Shown here piece after piece: positions 19,570 to 29,765 of a DNA stretch of 64,000 nt. Source of the DNA: Isoperla grammatica (lineage: Eukaryota > Arthropoda > Insecta > Plecoptera > Perlodidae); contig OX246747.1 in assembly GCA_945910005.1 (NCBI GenBank), positions 13,958,580 to 14,022,579 on the forward strand, given 5' to 3'. Under the pieces are notes generated by a model. That model made no database searches. It saw only the letters and a program-made list of their open reading frames with translations, and had not been told where the DNA came from. The position numbers and the translations under genes were made by a program. The stretch's first letter is position 1. The number at the start of each line of letters is the position of its first letter.

Positions 19570-20590
19570 TTTTTTTTTACACATATAATTATAGACATCC
19601 TAGTTCCATAATGTTTATCATCGAATGATTCTAACTATGACCGGACAAAGCACGCGAAAGGCGTATTCAACAGGAACGTACCCATTGTGGTTCAAGGTCA
19701 ACACTCCCCCTAACCTTTTGAACGTCTTGAACTAAAAGTCACGAACTCATCCAAGGATTCATACTGACGGTCAAACTGGTTTTAGGGTGGTATGGGTCAC
19801 ATGAATAAAGATATGAATATATTTACATTTCGACATCCGCTTCGCCAGCCATACACGTCTGGCCAATTCACCCGTTTTTACGAATTGGCCCCTTTTATTT
19901 CTCGTTGTGTGTGGGTACGGCTTTCTGCAAACAGCGACCGAGCAGAGCCGTGTAGGACTATGCGTCTGTGTCTGCAATTTCCCTCTAGAAACCAACCGAA
20001 CAGCAGATGTGCTGCCACCTATCAAGAGTCTCCTCAACTACCAGTACTTCGAGGTGTTGCCGTTTCCCGAGCTAAATTTACAGGTTGACCAACCGTCAAT
20101 ATTAATTTTTACATTATTTTAACTAAAAAACTCCGCCCCCCATATCTTGCAAAGAAATACATGACGACTTTGAAAGATGGCAGTCTTCGAGTGCTTTGAC
20201 AAGTGAGTAGAGCACTCTTCCCGTAAAAATTAGTATTATGGCGTGGGCGTGTAAAACAAATACGGTTCCATGTTGTCCCAAAGTTGACAGTTGTTGTTCG
20301 AAATATAAAGTTGCATTCAACTCACCACCGGTCTCCCACTTTCGGGTTCCGAAGTATCCGTATCGGATTCATCCATTTTCACAATAGGCTAGGCCTAGGC
20401 CTACAAGGTGTGTGGTATAGTGAAGTGACTTCTGTAAAAGAAATCAGTCGGTTTACGAAACAGCAATGGAAATAGGCTAGTTTTAGGCTACCTTAAACCA
20501 CGTAAGAGCTTACAAACAAAAGTGCATACAAAAACACGTAAGTGCTCGAGTAAAGTAAGACATCTTTTGAATGTGATTTCATATTTAAAT
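19570..20590. other. No gene recognised
   Basis: Several short frames overlap here on both strands without family motifs. A poly-T run occurs at 19570-19579. No feature is supported. Confidence 0.4.
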
Positions 20591-20604
20591 TAATAAGTAA
20601 AGTA

Positions 20605-20750
20605 CCTGCCTAGGGACTGCTACCTTATCGTGGTGGGCAGGTTTGCGTGCTTTAATGATTCCTAGAGCTATGCCGGCGGAAGCGTATGCTTCTGGTAGGG
20701 ACACCCTAGCCGGACTGGTTGAGGAGGAGAAGTCAGACGAAGTGCAGTCA
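20605..20750 (+). ncRNA. HDV-like ribozyme head (predicted)
   Basis: P1 CCTGCCT pairs with GGGCAGG through one U-G wobble. P2 GGACTGC pairs with GCAGTCA, losing only the outermost pair. P3 ACC/GGT and CGAA are intact. Confidence 0.65.
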
Positions 20751-20911
20751 ACACCCCAATCCCCTTTCCTCCCCTTTCCCTTTCCTCACGCTCCCTCCTA
20801 CTTGCCCTTTTCCTCCTAACAGGCTCATATTTCATCTTCATATATCACCCACTCATTGTCTCGATTAGCCTCGTTGAAAAAATATGAGACGTTAAGCCCA
20901 AATAATCAATC
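20605..20911 (+). mobile_element. Ribozyme-headed retroposon, body A, with 13-bp TSD
   Basis: It is flanked by AATAAGTAAAGTA at 20592-20604 and 20912-20924. The first element base is the first P1 base. Head, body A and tail are complete. A two-base slip near 20877 changed GCAAAA to GAAAAA in the tail. Confidence 0.88.
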
Positions 20912-21246
20912 AATAAGTAAAGTAGCGTACTAATAATAACCGTTATTCAATAAGGTTTATACTATACTTAAAACTTAAAAGTAAAGATTTGGTCAAGAAA
21001 TTATAGAAATAAGTGACAATACTTACTTTTATTGGCAGCAACACACAGCCACCATGACTGCCTTTGAAAATGTTGCACTTACCTGGTTTTTCTTGTTCCT
21101 TTGCACATACGTGGTTTTAACCATTCGTTATAACAAGCCGTGTGATTGGCTGAGCACTTGAGTGGTTATTTTATATGATGCGGGCTATTAGGATGTACCC
21201 AAAATCACATCTAACTCATTTTCAACCAAAAGTGCACTTACGTGGT

Positions 21247-21373
21247 TTTGCAGTTAGTCTAGAAATAACGATATTATATTACATATATATATATGTTATT
21301 CTGTAGGTTTTGCAGTTAGTCTAGAAATAACGATATTATATTACATATATATATATATATGTTATTCTGTAGG
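21247..21373 (+). repeat. Tandem duplication of about 60 bp with (TA)n
   Basis: TTTTGCAGTTAGTCTAGAAA begins at 21247 and 21307. Each copy ends in an (AT)n run and GTTATTCTGTAGG. The duplication leads directly into the long inverted repeat at 21395. Confidence 0.8.
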
Positions 21374-21394
21374 TTTTCGCGGACTGAAGAAGAT

Positions 21395-21630
21395 GAAATA
21401 ATAGGTTCTCGGGTTGCTGTCCACGTTGCTTGCTCTCTTGAGACTGGTTGCTGGCCCAGAAATGGGCCATTGTCATTAACCGTTTCGGTTCTCAGCCAAC
21501 GAATCATCCTGAAGATGGCAAATGCGATTTTGCCGAAACGTCGAAACAATGACAATGGCCCATTTCTGGGCCAGCAACCACTCTCAAGAGAGCAAGCAAC
21601 GTGGACAGCAACCCGAGAACCTATTATTTC
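21395..21630. mobile_element. Long inverted repeat, Penelope-like, with hammerhead-like core in the loop
   Basis: Two 83-bp arms (21395-21477 and 21548-21630) pair almost perfectly; each contains GGGTTGCTGTCCACGTTGC or its inverse. The 70-nt loop holds CTGAAGA (21509-21515), a GGCAAA/TTTGCC stem and GAAACGTC (21535-21542). This is the order of a hammerhead ribozyme core, which is known from Penelope-like elements. No Penelope RT/GIY-YIG gene is nearby, so this may be a solo terminal repeat or a non-autonomous derivative. Confidence 0.6.
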
Positions 21631-21726
21631 ATATATATATATCAGTTATTAATAATATTATATTGATACAATTTTCTTATGCTTCTTTATTACCAACCTA
21701 TGCTATTATAAATATATGTGTGTTAA

Positions 21727-21840
21727 TAAAATTAAAATATTGGCGGGTTAGTCCGCCATGTCCTACCTCGACCACATTATTGCCGACGTTTCAGGAACCT
21801 TGTGGTCCCTATCGTCAGGGCTTTGAACTCCAACTGTCTA
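21727..21840 (-). mobile_element. Penelope-like terminal fragment with hammerhead-like core, copy 1
   Basis: This segment matches 38756-38860 in order and detail, starting on the minus strand near CAGTTGGAG and ending in GGCGGACTAACCCGCC. Both hold CTGANGA, a stem of about 7 bp (AGGGACC/GGTTCCT here) and GAAACGTCGGC. The GCC before CTGA can pair with the GGC after GTC as a short stem I. Confidence 0.6.
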
Positions 21841-21849
21841 ATATCAGTT

Positions 21850-22005
21850 TGATATGAATATATGGAGTTTTTTATACAAATATATATATATATGTATATA
21901 TTTGTTTTATTTAGTTGTATATATTTATTAATTATTATTTGTGTTAAGAGTTCCCTATTTTTAGCAAAATAATAAGTATTCTCTAATGGCACACATGCTA
22001 ATTCT
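21850..22005. other. (TA)n-rich spacer
   Basis: TA/TATG-rich sequence (21880-21900) and AT-rich flank. Nothing else is seen. Confidence 0.4.
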
Positions 22006-22008
22006 TTC

Positions 22009-22167
22009 TTACATGGCGTGATGTTTTACACATTTATCACAATAACAGCACTTCGAGCACTGTCCATCACAGAAACACAGGCGATGAGATAACAGTAAAG
22101 ACGCTTTCATGCAAGAGCATTTAGGTCCACAGTGAATCTTGCAACCACATCTGACAAGTTCCCGACA
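22009..22167 (-). pseudogene. Cys-rich C-terminal tail of an unidentified protein
   Basis: The frame reads CRELVRCGCKIHCGPKCSC, then LCFCDGQCSKCCYCDKC and ends HHAM-stop at 22009. The CGC..HC...CSC spacing resembles the CXC-like tails found at the end of uncharacterised transposon-associated animal proteins. A stop lies just upstream in frame, so the remainder is missing or on another exon (a CAG acceptor-like site is near 22151). The assignment is by pattern only. Confidence 0.4.
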
Positions 22168-22394
22168 TTATGCTGATAACTGCATGTAGAAAACAGTGTA
22201 TGGTTATACGAACATTATACATCTGTATTTCCAACATCATTTAAACAAAAACCAATATTTACTTCTGGACGAACAGTCTACAACTGGTTCTATAGTCTGA
22301 TTCTATAATTAGCCAGCCCTAGTCAGTTGGAACTGGAAGTATGGCAGATTGAACTTAGCATTGGCCCCAAACGTGTCCTGTTTGGTGAGCAGCT

Positions 22395-22760
22395 CGCTTC
22401 CCAGCAAACACAAGTGGCGGTTCCCGCAGTAAACCCGCAGTACCTTCCCATGCGGGTTTGGTGCGGGTAATCCATACTGGCCCCTTGAGAAAGTGATAAC
22501 CGGGTCTGTAGCGGGACCCATGCGGTCCTACCCGCAGTCGAGTGCGGGATGAATGCGGGTTTTCCCATACCATGCCAGCTCCCTAGTTCTATTCCACACA
22601 TTACCCGCATGGTATAACTACTATTCCCACAGTGTGGGTTTCATGCAGGGTTGGCCCGCAGTATTCAAGCACTGTGTAGGTACACTGCCCATACCGCACC
22701 CGCACAGATAGCTAAATTCCTGGGTGCACCCCACGCACTGCCAGCACGGTATACATACTT
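22395..22760. repeat. Degenerate GC-rich periodic repeat (CCCGCA/TGCGGG motif)
   Basis: Short motifs such as CCCGCAGT, TGCGGGT and CCCATGCGG recur about every 20-25 bases on both strands. A CAGCAAACACAAGTGG motif lies at the left edge. A related segment with CCCACAC and a CACGACTG/GTTTGCTGGG edge occurs at 29560-29765. They look like two copies of one non-coding transposon family, but ends and target duplications could not be fixed. Confidence 0.5.
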
Positions 22761-22959
22761 TTCCTGTGGTGTTAAATCGCTGATTATGCACTCTGCCCGA
22801 TATCAATAATATTGGTAGAAATATGTTAACGATTCCATGGAATAGCATACTACGCGCACGTGAGTAAACACGTGCACTGATAGTACGTCATTCCCTGGAA
22901 TCTTTGTATTTCTACTAATTATAGAACCGTCCTATAGAGAAGCATTATACGTACATGTG

Positions 22960-23220
22960 ATGGCTTGTTGGTCTAGTTCCCTGCGGCTCGTTCGTCTAGC
23001 TGTGAAGCTCGTTGGTCTAGTGGTACTGTGGGAATTAATTCGTGCTTCCAATGCAGAGGGTCTTGAGTTCAAATCCCGGTTCAGGCTTATATTTTTTTTT
23101 ATTTTGGCACTTGACTTCAATTTTGATCTTAGCATTATTGACCTATACATGTAAATGCGACTTTGGAGCCCCCATAATAACGCAACGTATAAGCTGTATA
23201 AATGTCCCCCACTGAAAATA
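22960..23220 (+). mobile_element. tRNA-derived SINE, copy 1, with repeated A-box
   Basis: The head resembles a tRNA gene: an A-box (TGGTCTAGTGG, 23013-23023), TGCTTCCAATGCAGA in the anticodon-arm position, and a B-box (GAGTTCAAATCCC, 23065-23077). The A-box-like segment GCTCGTTGGTCTAG occurs three times in a row from 22962, about 23 bp apart. A body of about 120 bp follows and ends TGTCCCCCACTGAAAAT (23203-23219). A second copy on the other strand at 28714-28895 shares both the head and that end. It is not a functional tRNA because the arms do not pair well. Confidence 0.6.
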
Positions 23221-23229
23221 AGTATTTGT

Positions 23230-23640
23230 AACTTATAAGTGGCCGTATACGCTAAAAATACAAATTTATTTATTTTATGGAGCCTGTATTGTAATGGCTT
23301 GTTGGTCTAGTCTTAATCAGTACAGAATTGATAGTAATTTAGTGAATAACATGCATGTGGACTAGAAACAATTTGATTAAAAATATTCAAATTTGTACTT
23401 AAAAAAATCCATTTCTAATTACATTTTGTCCATACCGTAGTTTGAGCACTTCATTCAATAAGTAATGAACATGCTTGATTGAGAAAATACACTGAAAATA
23501 TTGTAATTGCCAATTAAACCAAACAGTACAAATAAGATACCTACTTCAAGCCACAAAAAACCAAGCTTGAATGTCTGCAAGCTATATAACAGCTTACATG
23601 GACAGTACTTCCACTGGGCAGTATGATTTAATCATATTCG
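23230..23640. other. No gene recognised
   Basis: AT-rich sequence. A lone GGCTTGTTGGTCTAGT motif at about 23294 repeats the SINE A-box region. Confidence 0.4.
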
Positions 23641-23651
23641 ACTTAAACTTA

Positions 23652-23772
23652 GCCCGGTTTTTCAATCGGTCATTAACGGGCCCGTTAGCTGACATCCGTT
23701 ATCTGCATACGGTTTTCTGGGTTACAAATTACGGCCCCGTTAAAGACCCGTTAACCGATTGAAAAACCAGGC
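23652..23772. mobile_element. MITE with 19-bp TIRs and CTTA target duplication
   Basis: The left end GCCCGGTTTTTCAATCGGT and the inverse of the right end differ at one base. The flanks are CTTA at 23648-23651 and 23773-23776. The interior repeats AACGGG/CCCGTT motifs and can fold on itself. The length, the GC-start TIR and a TTA-containing target would fit a Harbinger-type MITE, in keeping with the Harbinger exons elsewhere in the window; the superfamily is an inference. Confidence 0.75.
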
Positions 23773-23779
23773 CTTAGTT

Positions 23780-24990
23780 GTCACCTCACAGTAAATATAC
23801 AAATTGTACACACCATAAGCCAAAAGCACAATACATATATTGACTTGCTGATAGTAAACCAAAACTGCATAATTTAATTACCTTATAAAAATCATTGTAT
23901 TTTTTTGTAATTGGCCTACTGTAAAATCTTACAGTAAATCTTCAACATCTCACATATATATATTAGGGTACATCTGTGTAGTTTCTCACTCTGTCCTCAA
24001 AGATATTTATTCTTATGATATATAAGATTAAAGATGTAGGCCTATATGGAAAACCATTATAGATTGTAAAATGAATTGGAAATTAAAAACCAGGAGATAT
24101 GGTGCCAATGATCAGTTGAACTAAATATCAATACAGTACTCAACTAATATATCTAATTGCGTATTTAATTAAGGAAATATAAACAGTATAAACTTACATC
24201 AATAATAGTAAATACAAAATACAGTACATGACTTCCACTTTGAACAGCAGTTTCTGATTAGGAACAAATGATTGTTACCGTGCTTAATAACTACGATATA
24301 ATGAGTTCCACCTAGGTATGTGCAAGTAGGCCTAGACTTCAAATTCGAGTCGAGTCGAGTAGTTGGTAAATACCACACAAGGAAAAAACCAATTTTAATA
24401 TTCATTACATTAGAATATCCTTGATGAAGATGAACTGTGTTTACATTAGATTTCTGAACTATAACAACAAGAAAAACGCTATAATCATAATGTTGTTCAT
24501 TTAAATAATGATTCAAGTACCAGTAAACAAAACTTCACCTTATCGTTAAATAATTATCCAGTAAGTTAACATTGTTCTCATGGAGATTCGTCCGATTCAA
24601 CGATGCCACTAATAAATCGACGTCTTAAGTGTGAAAACGTACTAATGATGAACAGATCCTGAAATTTGACTGATAACCTATCTACGTATTTTGCTTTATT
24701 TTGCAATTTCCCGGTGCTCTTGGAGATACCTAGTGCGTCCCACAGCGGGCCAATCTCGAGCGAGTGAGCGACCTTCAGTTCCACTTATTGCCGCTGCCAG
24801 CCTGCCGCCCGCTCGACAGATACACTCAACGCCCCCTCACCCTCACATGCATCGCCACGTAAAATAGGCACGCAGGCACATAAAATTGAGATAGTTTACT
24901 AATAACCTTCACAGTCTGAGTATGGATTCCCATTCTTCCGATGGAACTTGGACGAGTGGGCCGGTTCTGGTTCTTCTTCCAATTGTGGGC
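23780..24990. other. No gene recognised
   Basis: AT-rich intergenic or intronic sequence. Minor features are a GAGTCGAGTCGAGTAG run near 24345 and (TA)n near 23953. No supported gene. Confidence 0.4.
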
Positions 24991-25230
24991 CTCATTCCTC
25001 CTCAAGAGTCTCCTCTTCATCTTCTAACTGGTGATGAGCATGAGCCTCGTGTTCTGACACTACTTCTGGCTGATTTGTGGTACTTGACTTGGGAAACTGG
25101 ACTGGCACTGATTTTTTTCAAGCGTGAACCCCATCCTCCATCCATATCCTGGGCATTGCGCAGCCATACTTTGATAACATTTTCCACACCACAAACTTTG
25201 ATGTTTGGCCGGGTCACTCTTGCAGCAACT
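24905..25230 (-). pseudogene. Unidentified frameshifted coding relic
   Basis: One frame encodes RPNIKVCGVENVIKVWLRNA followed by QDMDGGWGSRLKK. After a seven-A run near 25110 the coding character moves to another frame: SVPVQFPKSSTTNQPEVVSE and an acidic HQLEDEEETLEEE ended by a stop. An AAG that could be an acceptor precedes it. The switch at a homopolymer and the acidic tail suggest a real but broken exon. The family is not recognised. Confidence 0.35.
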
Positions 25231-25337
25231 TAAAAAAATAATTTTCCATTAGCTTACACATGAACATGATCAAGTAGGAATATTAGAGAAAGAATGAGGT
25301 GCAGATGTATTTTAACCCTTTAGCCTGTAGTGTACCT

Positions 25338-25697
25338 TAGAGCTGGGAGAAAACGTTTAATTTTGTAAATGTTTATTTTCCCGAATTTTTTAGTTTAAAC
25401 GTTTAAACGTAACACCCCTCCAGTCCACAAAATGATTATAAAAAATTTAGTTGTAACGTTTGCGAAAAGAAATTTTCAACGAAATAACACGTGTGATTTA
25501 TTATTATTCATTGTTGATTATATTCTCCACCTTTTTGTGTCCAACTGTCCACAGTTACCCCACACACTAAGCAATGCCTGGGGGGGGAGAATTGGTCGGC
25601 GAGGTATGGGATCGCGGTTAAACGTGTACGAATATTTGTACACGTATATTTTCGCGCGGGCGTTTACACGTTTAAACGTTTACACGACTCAGCCCTA
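25338..25697. mobile_element. hAT-type MITE with perfect 8-bp TSD
   Basis: The element starts TAGAGCTGGG and ends with the inverse of TAGGGCTGAG. It is flanked by GTGTACCT at 25330-25337 and 25698-25705. An 8-bp target duplication and a TAGRGCTG end are typical of hAT transposons. The interior has repeated AAACGTTTAAACGT palindromes next to both ends and no transposase. Confidence 0.88.
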
Positions 25698-25705
25698 GTG
25701 TACCT

Positions 25706-26115
25706 CACCTACCTAGCTAGGCCTACATATTTTACAACAATTTACTTGGAAACGGCCTTTGTTTGTCGGAATAGGTTAGTTTTAGTGTTCAGTTTAGCCT
25801 AAAAAAATGCTCCTACATCATCACATTTTCTGAGTTTAAAGGGGAGACTGAGTCCAGGGTTTAATGCAGTATTTGGACTCGGCACTAGGTATAGCAAAAA
25901 GTGTGTTAGTTTCTTAAATGTTAACAGCCCATTTACAAAAGCATGCAGGCCTACACAATAATGTTAAACCCGATATGCCTTCTCCCCACCCCACCCCTAA
26001 CCATGGCACTCTAATTATTATTGACATCTTAAAGTATTTTTTACACTTGAAAATGGTGAAAAAACATTTAATAATAATAATAATGTCATTAGCTGTTGGA
26101 GGCTTTCACGACCCG
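25706..26115. other. No gene recognised
   Basis: No supported feature. A short (TAA)n run lies at 26071-26084. Confidence 0.4.
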
Positions 26116-26119
26116 TAGA

Positions 26120-26339
26120 TGGGAACTGATTGATATTTTCTTCGGCAGGTTGTTTTTTCATGTGGGTAGGCCTACAGAGTTTTCACTCAACGTTTCGCCA
26201 CCCATGTTGGTAGATTTTTTTCAACACTGGTCTTGAAACTAGTCTTGAAAAAGCAACCAACCTGGGTGGCGAAACATTAAGTGAAAACTGTGTACCGACA
26301 CGACGAAACAACCCAGAAGAAAATATCAATCTGTTCCCG
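26120..26339. mobile_element. Imperfect inverted repeat (Penelope-like terminal structure)
   Basis: GGGAACTGATTGATATTTTC at the left edge matches the inverse of the right edge, and the arms (about 95 bp) continue through GTTTTCACTCAACGTTTCGC and its inverse GGCGAAACATTAAGTGAAAA. The loop is about 40 nt. The GCGAAACGTT motif is similar to sequences at the ends of Penelope-like elements, but no complete hammerhead core is present. Confidence 0.55.
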
Positions 26340-26512
26340 ATAATGTAATTATTAGTTTTGTGATACAAAAAAAATAGATGTTAATCAATTTACAACAAAG
26401 CATTTTAGATCTGACATAAAAATCCTGCACAATAGGTTTAACAAAGGCCTACTCAATAGTCAACAAGTTTTAAGTAATTCTAGTATTATAGTAAACTAAT
26501 GGTACGTTTACA

Positions 26513-26623
26513 GCTACGCGTTGCGAGCGAAGTGAGGGCGCGAGCTCCAATCAGCGGCCGAGTTTCACGCAAACTCGACCACTGATTGGAGCTCGCGCCT
26601 TCGCTTCGCTCCCAACGCGTAGC
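26513..26623. repeat. 111-bp near-perfect palindrome
   Basis: GCTACGCGTTGCGAGCGAAG at the left pairs with CTTCGCTCCCAACGCGTAGC at the right with few mismatches, and the tip CGAGTTT-CACGC-AAACTCG closes it. Nothing suggests a gene. It could be a compact MITE or a cruciform-prone repeat. Confidence 0.8.
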
Positions 26624-26637
26624 TATAAATCGACTAT

Positions 26638-26928
26638 AACAAATACTGTAATAGGCGCTATCGCTTAATACAGGACGCTTCTGTCGATTTTTGAAGACAG
26701 CTGGCCTAGCGGCTTGGAGTTAAACTAGGTGAATGATCGACGCGAAGTTCACTCACTGCATCTAAAGCTGCCAAATTTTGTTATCGACTGGCTTGCGTTC
26801 TAGCGGCTATCTAGAGGCTTGGTGTTAACTTTATATGTGAACTTGTGTCGCCATGCGCTCAGTATGCGCTCGGTGTTAAACTGGCCCAGTTTCCTGTATT
26901 AAGCGATAGCGTCTATTACAGTATTTGG
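26638..26928. mobile_element. MITE with about 36-bp TIRs
   Basis: CAAATACTGTAATAGGCGCT with ATCGCTTAATACAGGA at the left edge is matched by its inverse at 26891-26928, with one difference. The interior repeats GCGGCTTGGAGTTAAAC-like segments. No transposase is present and the target duplication is unclear. It starts 15 bp after the 26513-26623 palindrome. Confidence 0.75.
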
Positions 26929-26929
26929 T

Positions 26930-28690
26930 ATTAGGTAGTTAGGTCTTGAATATTTGGTATAAATGAACTTACGTTTAATAAGATTAAAATTGAAAAGCGG
27001 AAAATAGCAGTGACAGCTAGGCTATGTACGAATACCACCCCACATCACGATTGACTAATGATTGATTGACCCATTGACCCATCACGCGCACCATCTCATC
27101 AGTCGCATAAGATATGGGTTGTGATTGAATAAATAAAAAAACGGACGCATCGCACGGATCAGACACATACATGGGTTCGGATCTGCGCACACATCGTGGA
27201 ACCGATTTGACGTGTACATAGTTTCAAAACTGTGTGGAAAGTGTCGGATATAGCCCTACGTAGTCGAGTCATGCTCTTTGGGTAGGTCTATATTTCAGTG
27301 CTAAGCTTATTACATACCATGGTTTGGTCACAACAACAGCCATTACATTGTTGGCTACGTTGAACAAGGCAACTTAGGCATACTTCCCACTTCCATCTCA
27401 GCCTGTGCTAGCTAGTACCCTACGTGGACTAGATTTGTGTGATAGGGCCTACAACAGATAGGCCTACTTAGCCAGTAGATTGAGAAGGCCCTCGGCATAA
27501 CCTAGTCTGAAATCTTCTCCCAACGTAGGAAGGGCGTAAACGTAGTATTTAGATCAGGCCTAGGGTATGTTTGTAAGCATGAGCTGAATTTGGGTCCTAG
27601 TACCGAGTAGGCCCTAGGCCTAGTTGGCGCTTGTTTAGTGTAGGCCTATGAAAGGAACTAAACTTGATTGGTCTAGGCTTAGCCAAGGCCCCTAGCATGA
27701 GCCTAGATGTCAGGATGTCAGCCTAGATGTCAGGATACCGGTCAATGTGAAATAAAGAATATGCCTACAATTAGATTAGAGGTTAGTAGGCCTAACCCTA
27801 ATCTTCGAATTGATTGAATTTTTCGTCTAAAAATCGAGCCTGATAGGCCTAAGCCCTAGGCCTAAGATGATTTGTACAATAGTGATCCCTAAGCCCTTCA
27901 TTGCTGAGAAGGTGCTTGGTTTTTCATGAATTTTAGCGATATCTAAGCTAGCCCTAGCTACATGCAAATGATGTCTGTGCACAGTACAACAGTTGGTTGT
28001 GATAGGGCTTAGGCCTGCATGAAATCTGAAATGTCCTAGGCCTAGGCTAGGCCTAAGCATGCTAGGGAGGGTATGGTTATGTAGGCCTAGGCCCTAGGCC
28101 TATTCGAGAATATTACTGAACTAGGGTATAGGCCTATACATTGCAAATAGTTCCGTAGTTATTGACCAATGCATAGAGAAATAATGCAGGGACCAATGTT
28201 GCATTGTAAATAAGTTGTCAAAGCCATCCACTCTTACCTTTCCGCTTTTCCGGCTTACGCTATCGTCAATCCAGTCAAAATCACATCCTCCATTGCTCCT
28301 TCTCCATGCGGTGCACTGCCTTCTCTGCTTTCGAAGCGCAGCGCTACTTGGGCGCAATATTCAAACTCCATGTTCAAACCGTAAAACTGTAATAACTAAT
28401 AACATTATAAGGCTAGGTTAAGTTGTATACCATAAAGCGCAAATTATCAATAGAATGTGCTTTAGTCTGCCGTGTAATATGCATAAGAAGATGAACTTAC
28501 CCAATTATGTTCCGATCGATGCCCGATGAATGTTCAAACTTGATGAACACAACCGCCTGCTCGTATGTCAATCAATGCTTTGTATATTAAGCATAGGATG
28601 GTGATTCACACGTTTTTGACAGACATTAAAAATAATTTGTATGCACATTAAATAAATTCAATTTTATTTATTATAGTCTACCACTCAACC
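26930..28690. other. No gene recognised; AGGCCTAG-rich
   Basis: From about 27540 to 28110 the motifs AGGCCTAGG, GGCCTAAGCCC and TAGGCCTA are dense on both strands, as in introns elsewhere in the window. A possible splice donor AAG|GTAAGA on the minus strand at about 28239 follows an open frame with no recognised motif. No gene is supported. Confidence 0.45.
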
Positions 28691-28713
28691 CACTCAGTAA
28701 GACATGATTTTCA

Positions 28714-28895
28714 GTGGGGGACATATTTTACACATTTACTGTCATCGTTCCTGACGGCTCCGTTTACATTTACACCAGATAGACATAGCAACTTCAAATG
28801 TTGAAAATTCATGCCCAAACCGGGAACCGAACCCTGGACCTTCTACATTGGAAGCATGAATAAACATACTAGATCCAACAAGCCACACACGTACT
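28714..28895 (-). mobile_element. tRNA-derived SINE, copy 2
   Basis: Read on the minus strand it has GGCTTGTTGGATCTAG, then CATGCTTCCAATGTAGA, a near-consensus B-box GGGTTCGGTTCCC (about 28824-28836) and a body ending TGTCCCCCACTGAAAAT (28716-28732). It has one A-box, unlike copy 1. The sharing of head and 3' end defines the family. Confidence 0.6.
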
Positions 28896-28919
28896 AGAAC
28901 AACGAGGTATTTTTTTATT

Positions 28920-29440
28920 TTATAGTTTTATTTCAATATGAATCTATGAAGTCGCACGCTATGGTAATGTTGGTTTTGCCATTCAATGGAAAGTGGCATA
29001 GGAAGGTGGAATAGGGATACAGGAAGATGGGATACACCCTCTCATATAAATGCATATTTTCCAATCCTGTCACGAGTCCATTCATTTTTAAAGGCTCTAA
29101 AATGAACGACGTAATTCGGCACAATCTAGAAAATGCACACATTTTCACCACAGTTTCAAATCTTATCAAATGCACGATCACAATAGAGAGATGGAGATGG
29201 AAGACTTATAAAATATAGGCTACTAGTGGCCGGTGGGGCTACGATTTCGTTTTTGAGCAGAATTGTGAGGTTTTGGAATGACTTATCTCAAAATTAATGG
29301 TACGAATCAAATCGGTAAGTTGAAAACTATTGCTTACTCTTTGATGTTGTGATTGTCTCAACAATGTATTATTAGAAATTAAAGTTCAACTGTGCATCAT
29401 CATTTATAACACGTGACTTAATGCGGGGATAATCGCAATA
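28920..29440. other. No gene recognised
   Basis: Short frames on both strands near 28933-29218 are complementary shadows without motifs. No feature is supported. Confidence 0.4.
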
Positions 29441-29451
29441 TTCTTTGCTCC

Positions 29452-29765
29452 AATAACTGTATGGGATCAACGAAGGAAAATGTACTGTGCCAGTGTGGTT
29501 TTGTTTGGGGAAATATGTACCTTACCCATACACAATCCCCACATGATTAATTGGTAAGATCCCCTAGGGGTGTCAGAGCACCGGGCCCGTGTGGGTATAC
29601 TGTGGGAAAAATCTGTCGAAAATCTATATGTAAAACCCACACTTACCCCATACATGGCCCACACAGTCAAATATAGGCGGTCCCACACCCCGCACTCCGA
29701 CGGCAGTGTCCATACGTTTCCCGCACTGTTACCGAACTCTACCCACAGTCGTGTGTTTGCTGGGT
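29452..29765. repeat. Degenerate periodic repeat related to 22395-22760
   Basis: Motifs CCCACAC, CCCGCAC, CTGTGGG and ATGGCCCACAC recur on both strands, and the right edge reads GTGTGTTTGCTGGG, the inverse of the left-edge CAGCAAACAC at 22402. It is probably a second copy of the same non-coding element. Confidence 0.45.

Noticed and set aside
22960..23090. Functional tRNA gene
   Set aside because: A- and B-boxes are present, but the acceptor and anticodon stems do not pair and extra bases lie between D- and anticodon arms. It is better explained as a SINE head.
24199..24784. Minus-strand ORFs of 68-105 codons
   Set aside because: No motif, no splice support and AT-rich composition. They are likely chance frames.
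26178..26300. Hammerhead ribozyme in the inverted repeat
   Set aside because: GCGAAACGTT is present, but no CTGANGA with a stem II was found at the required place on either strand.
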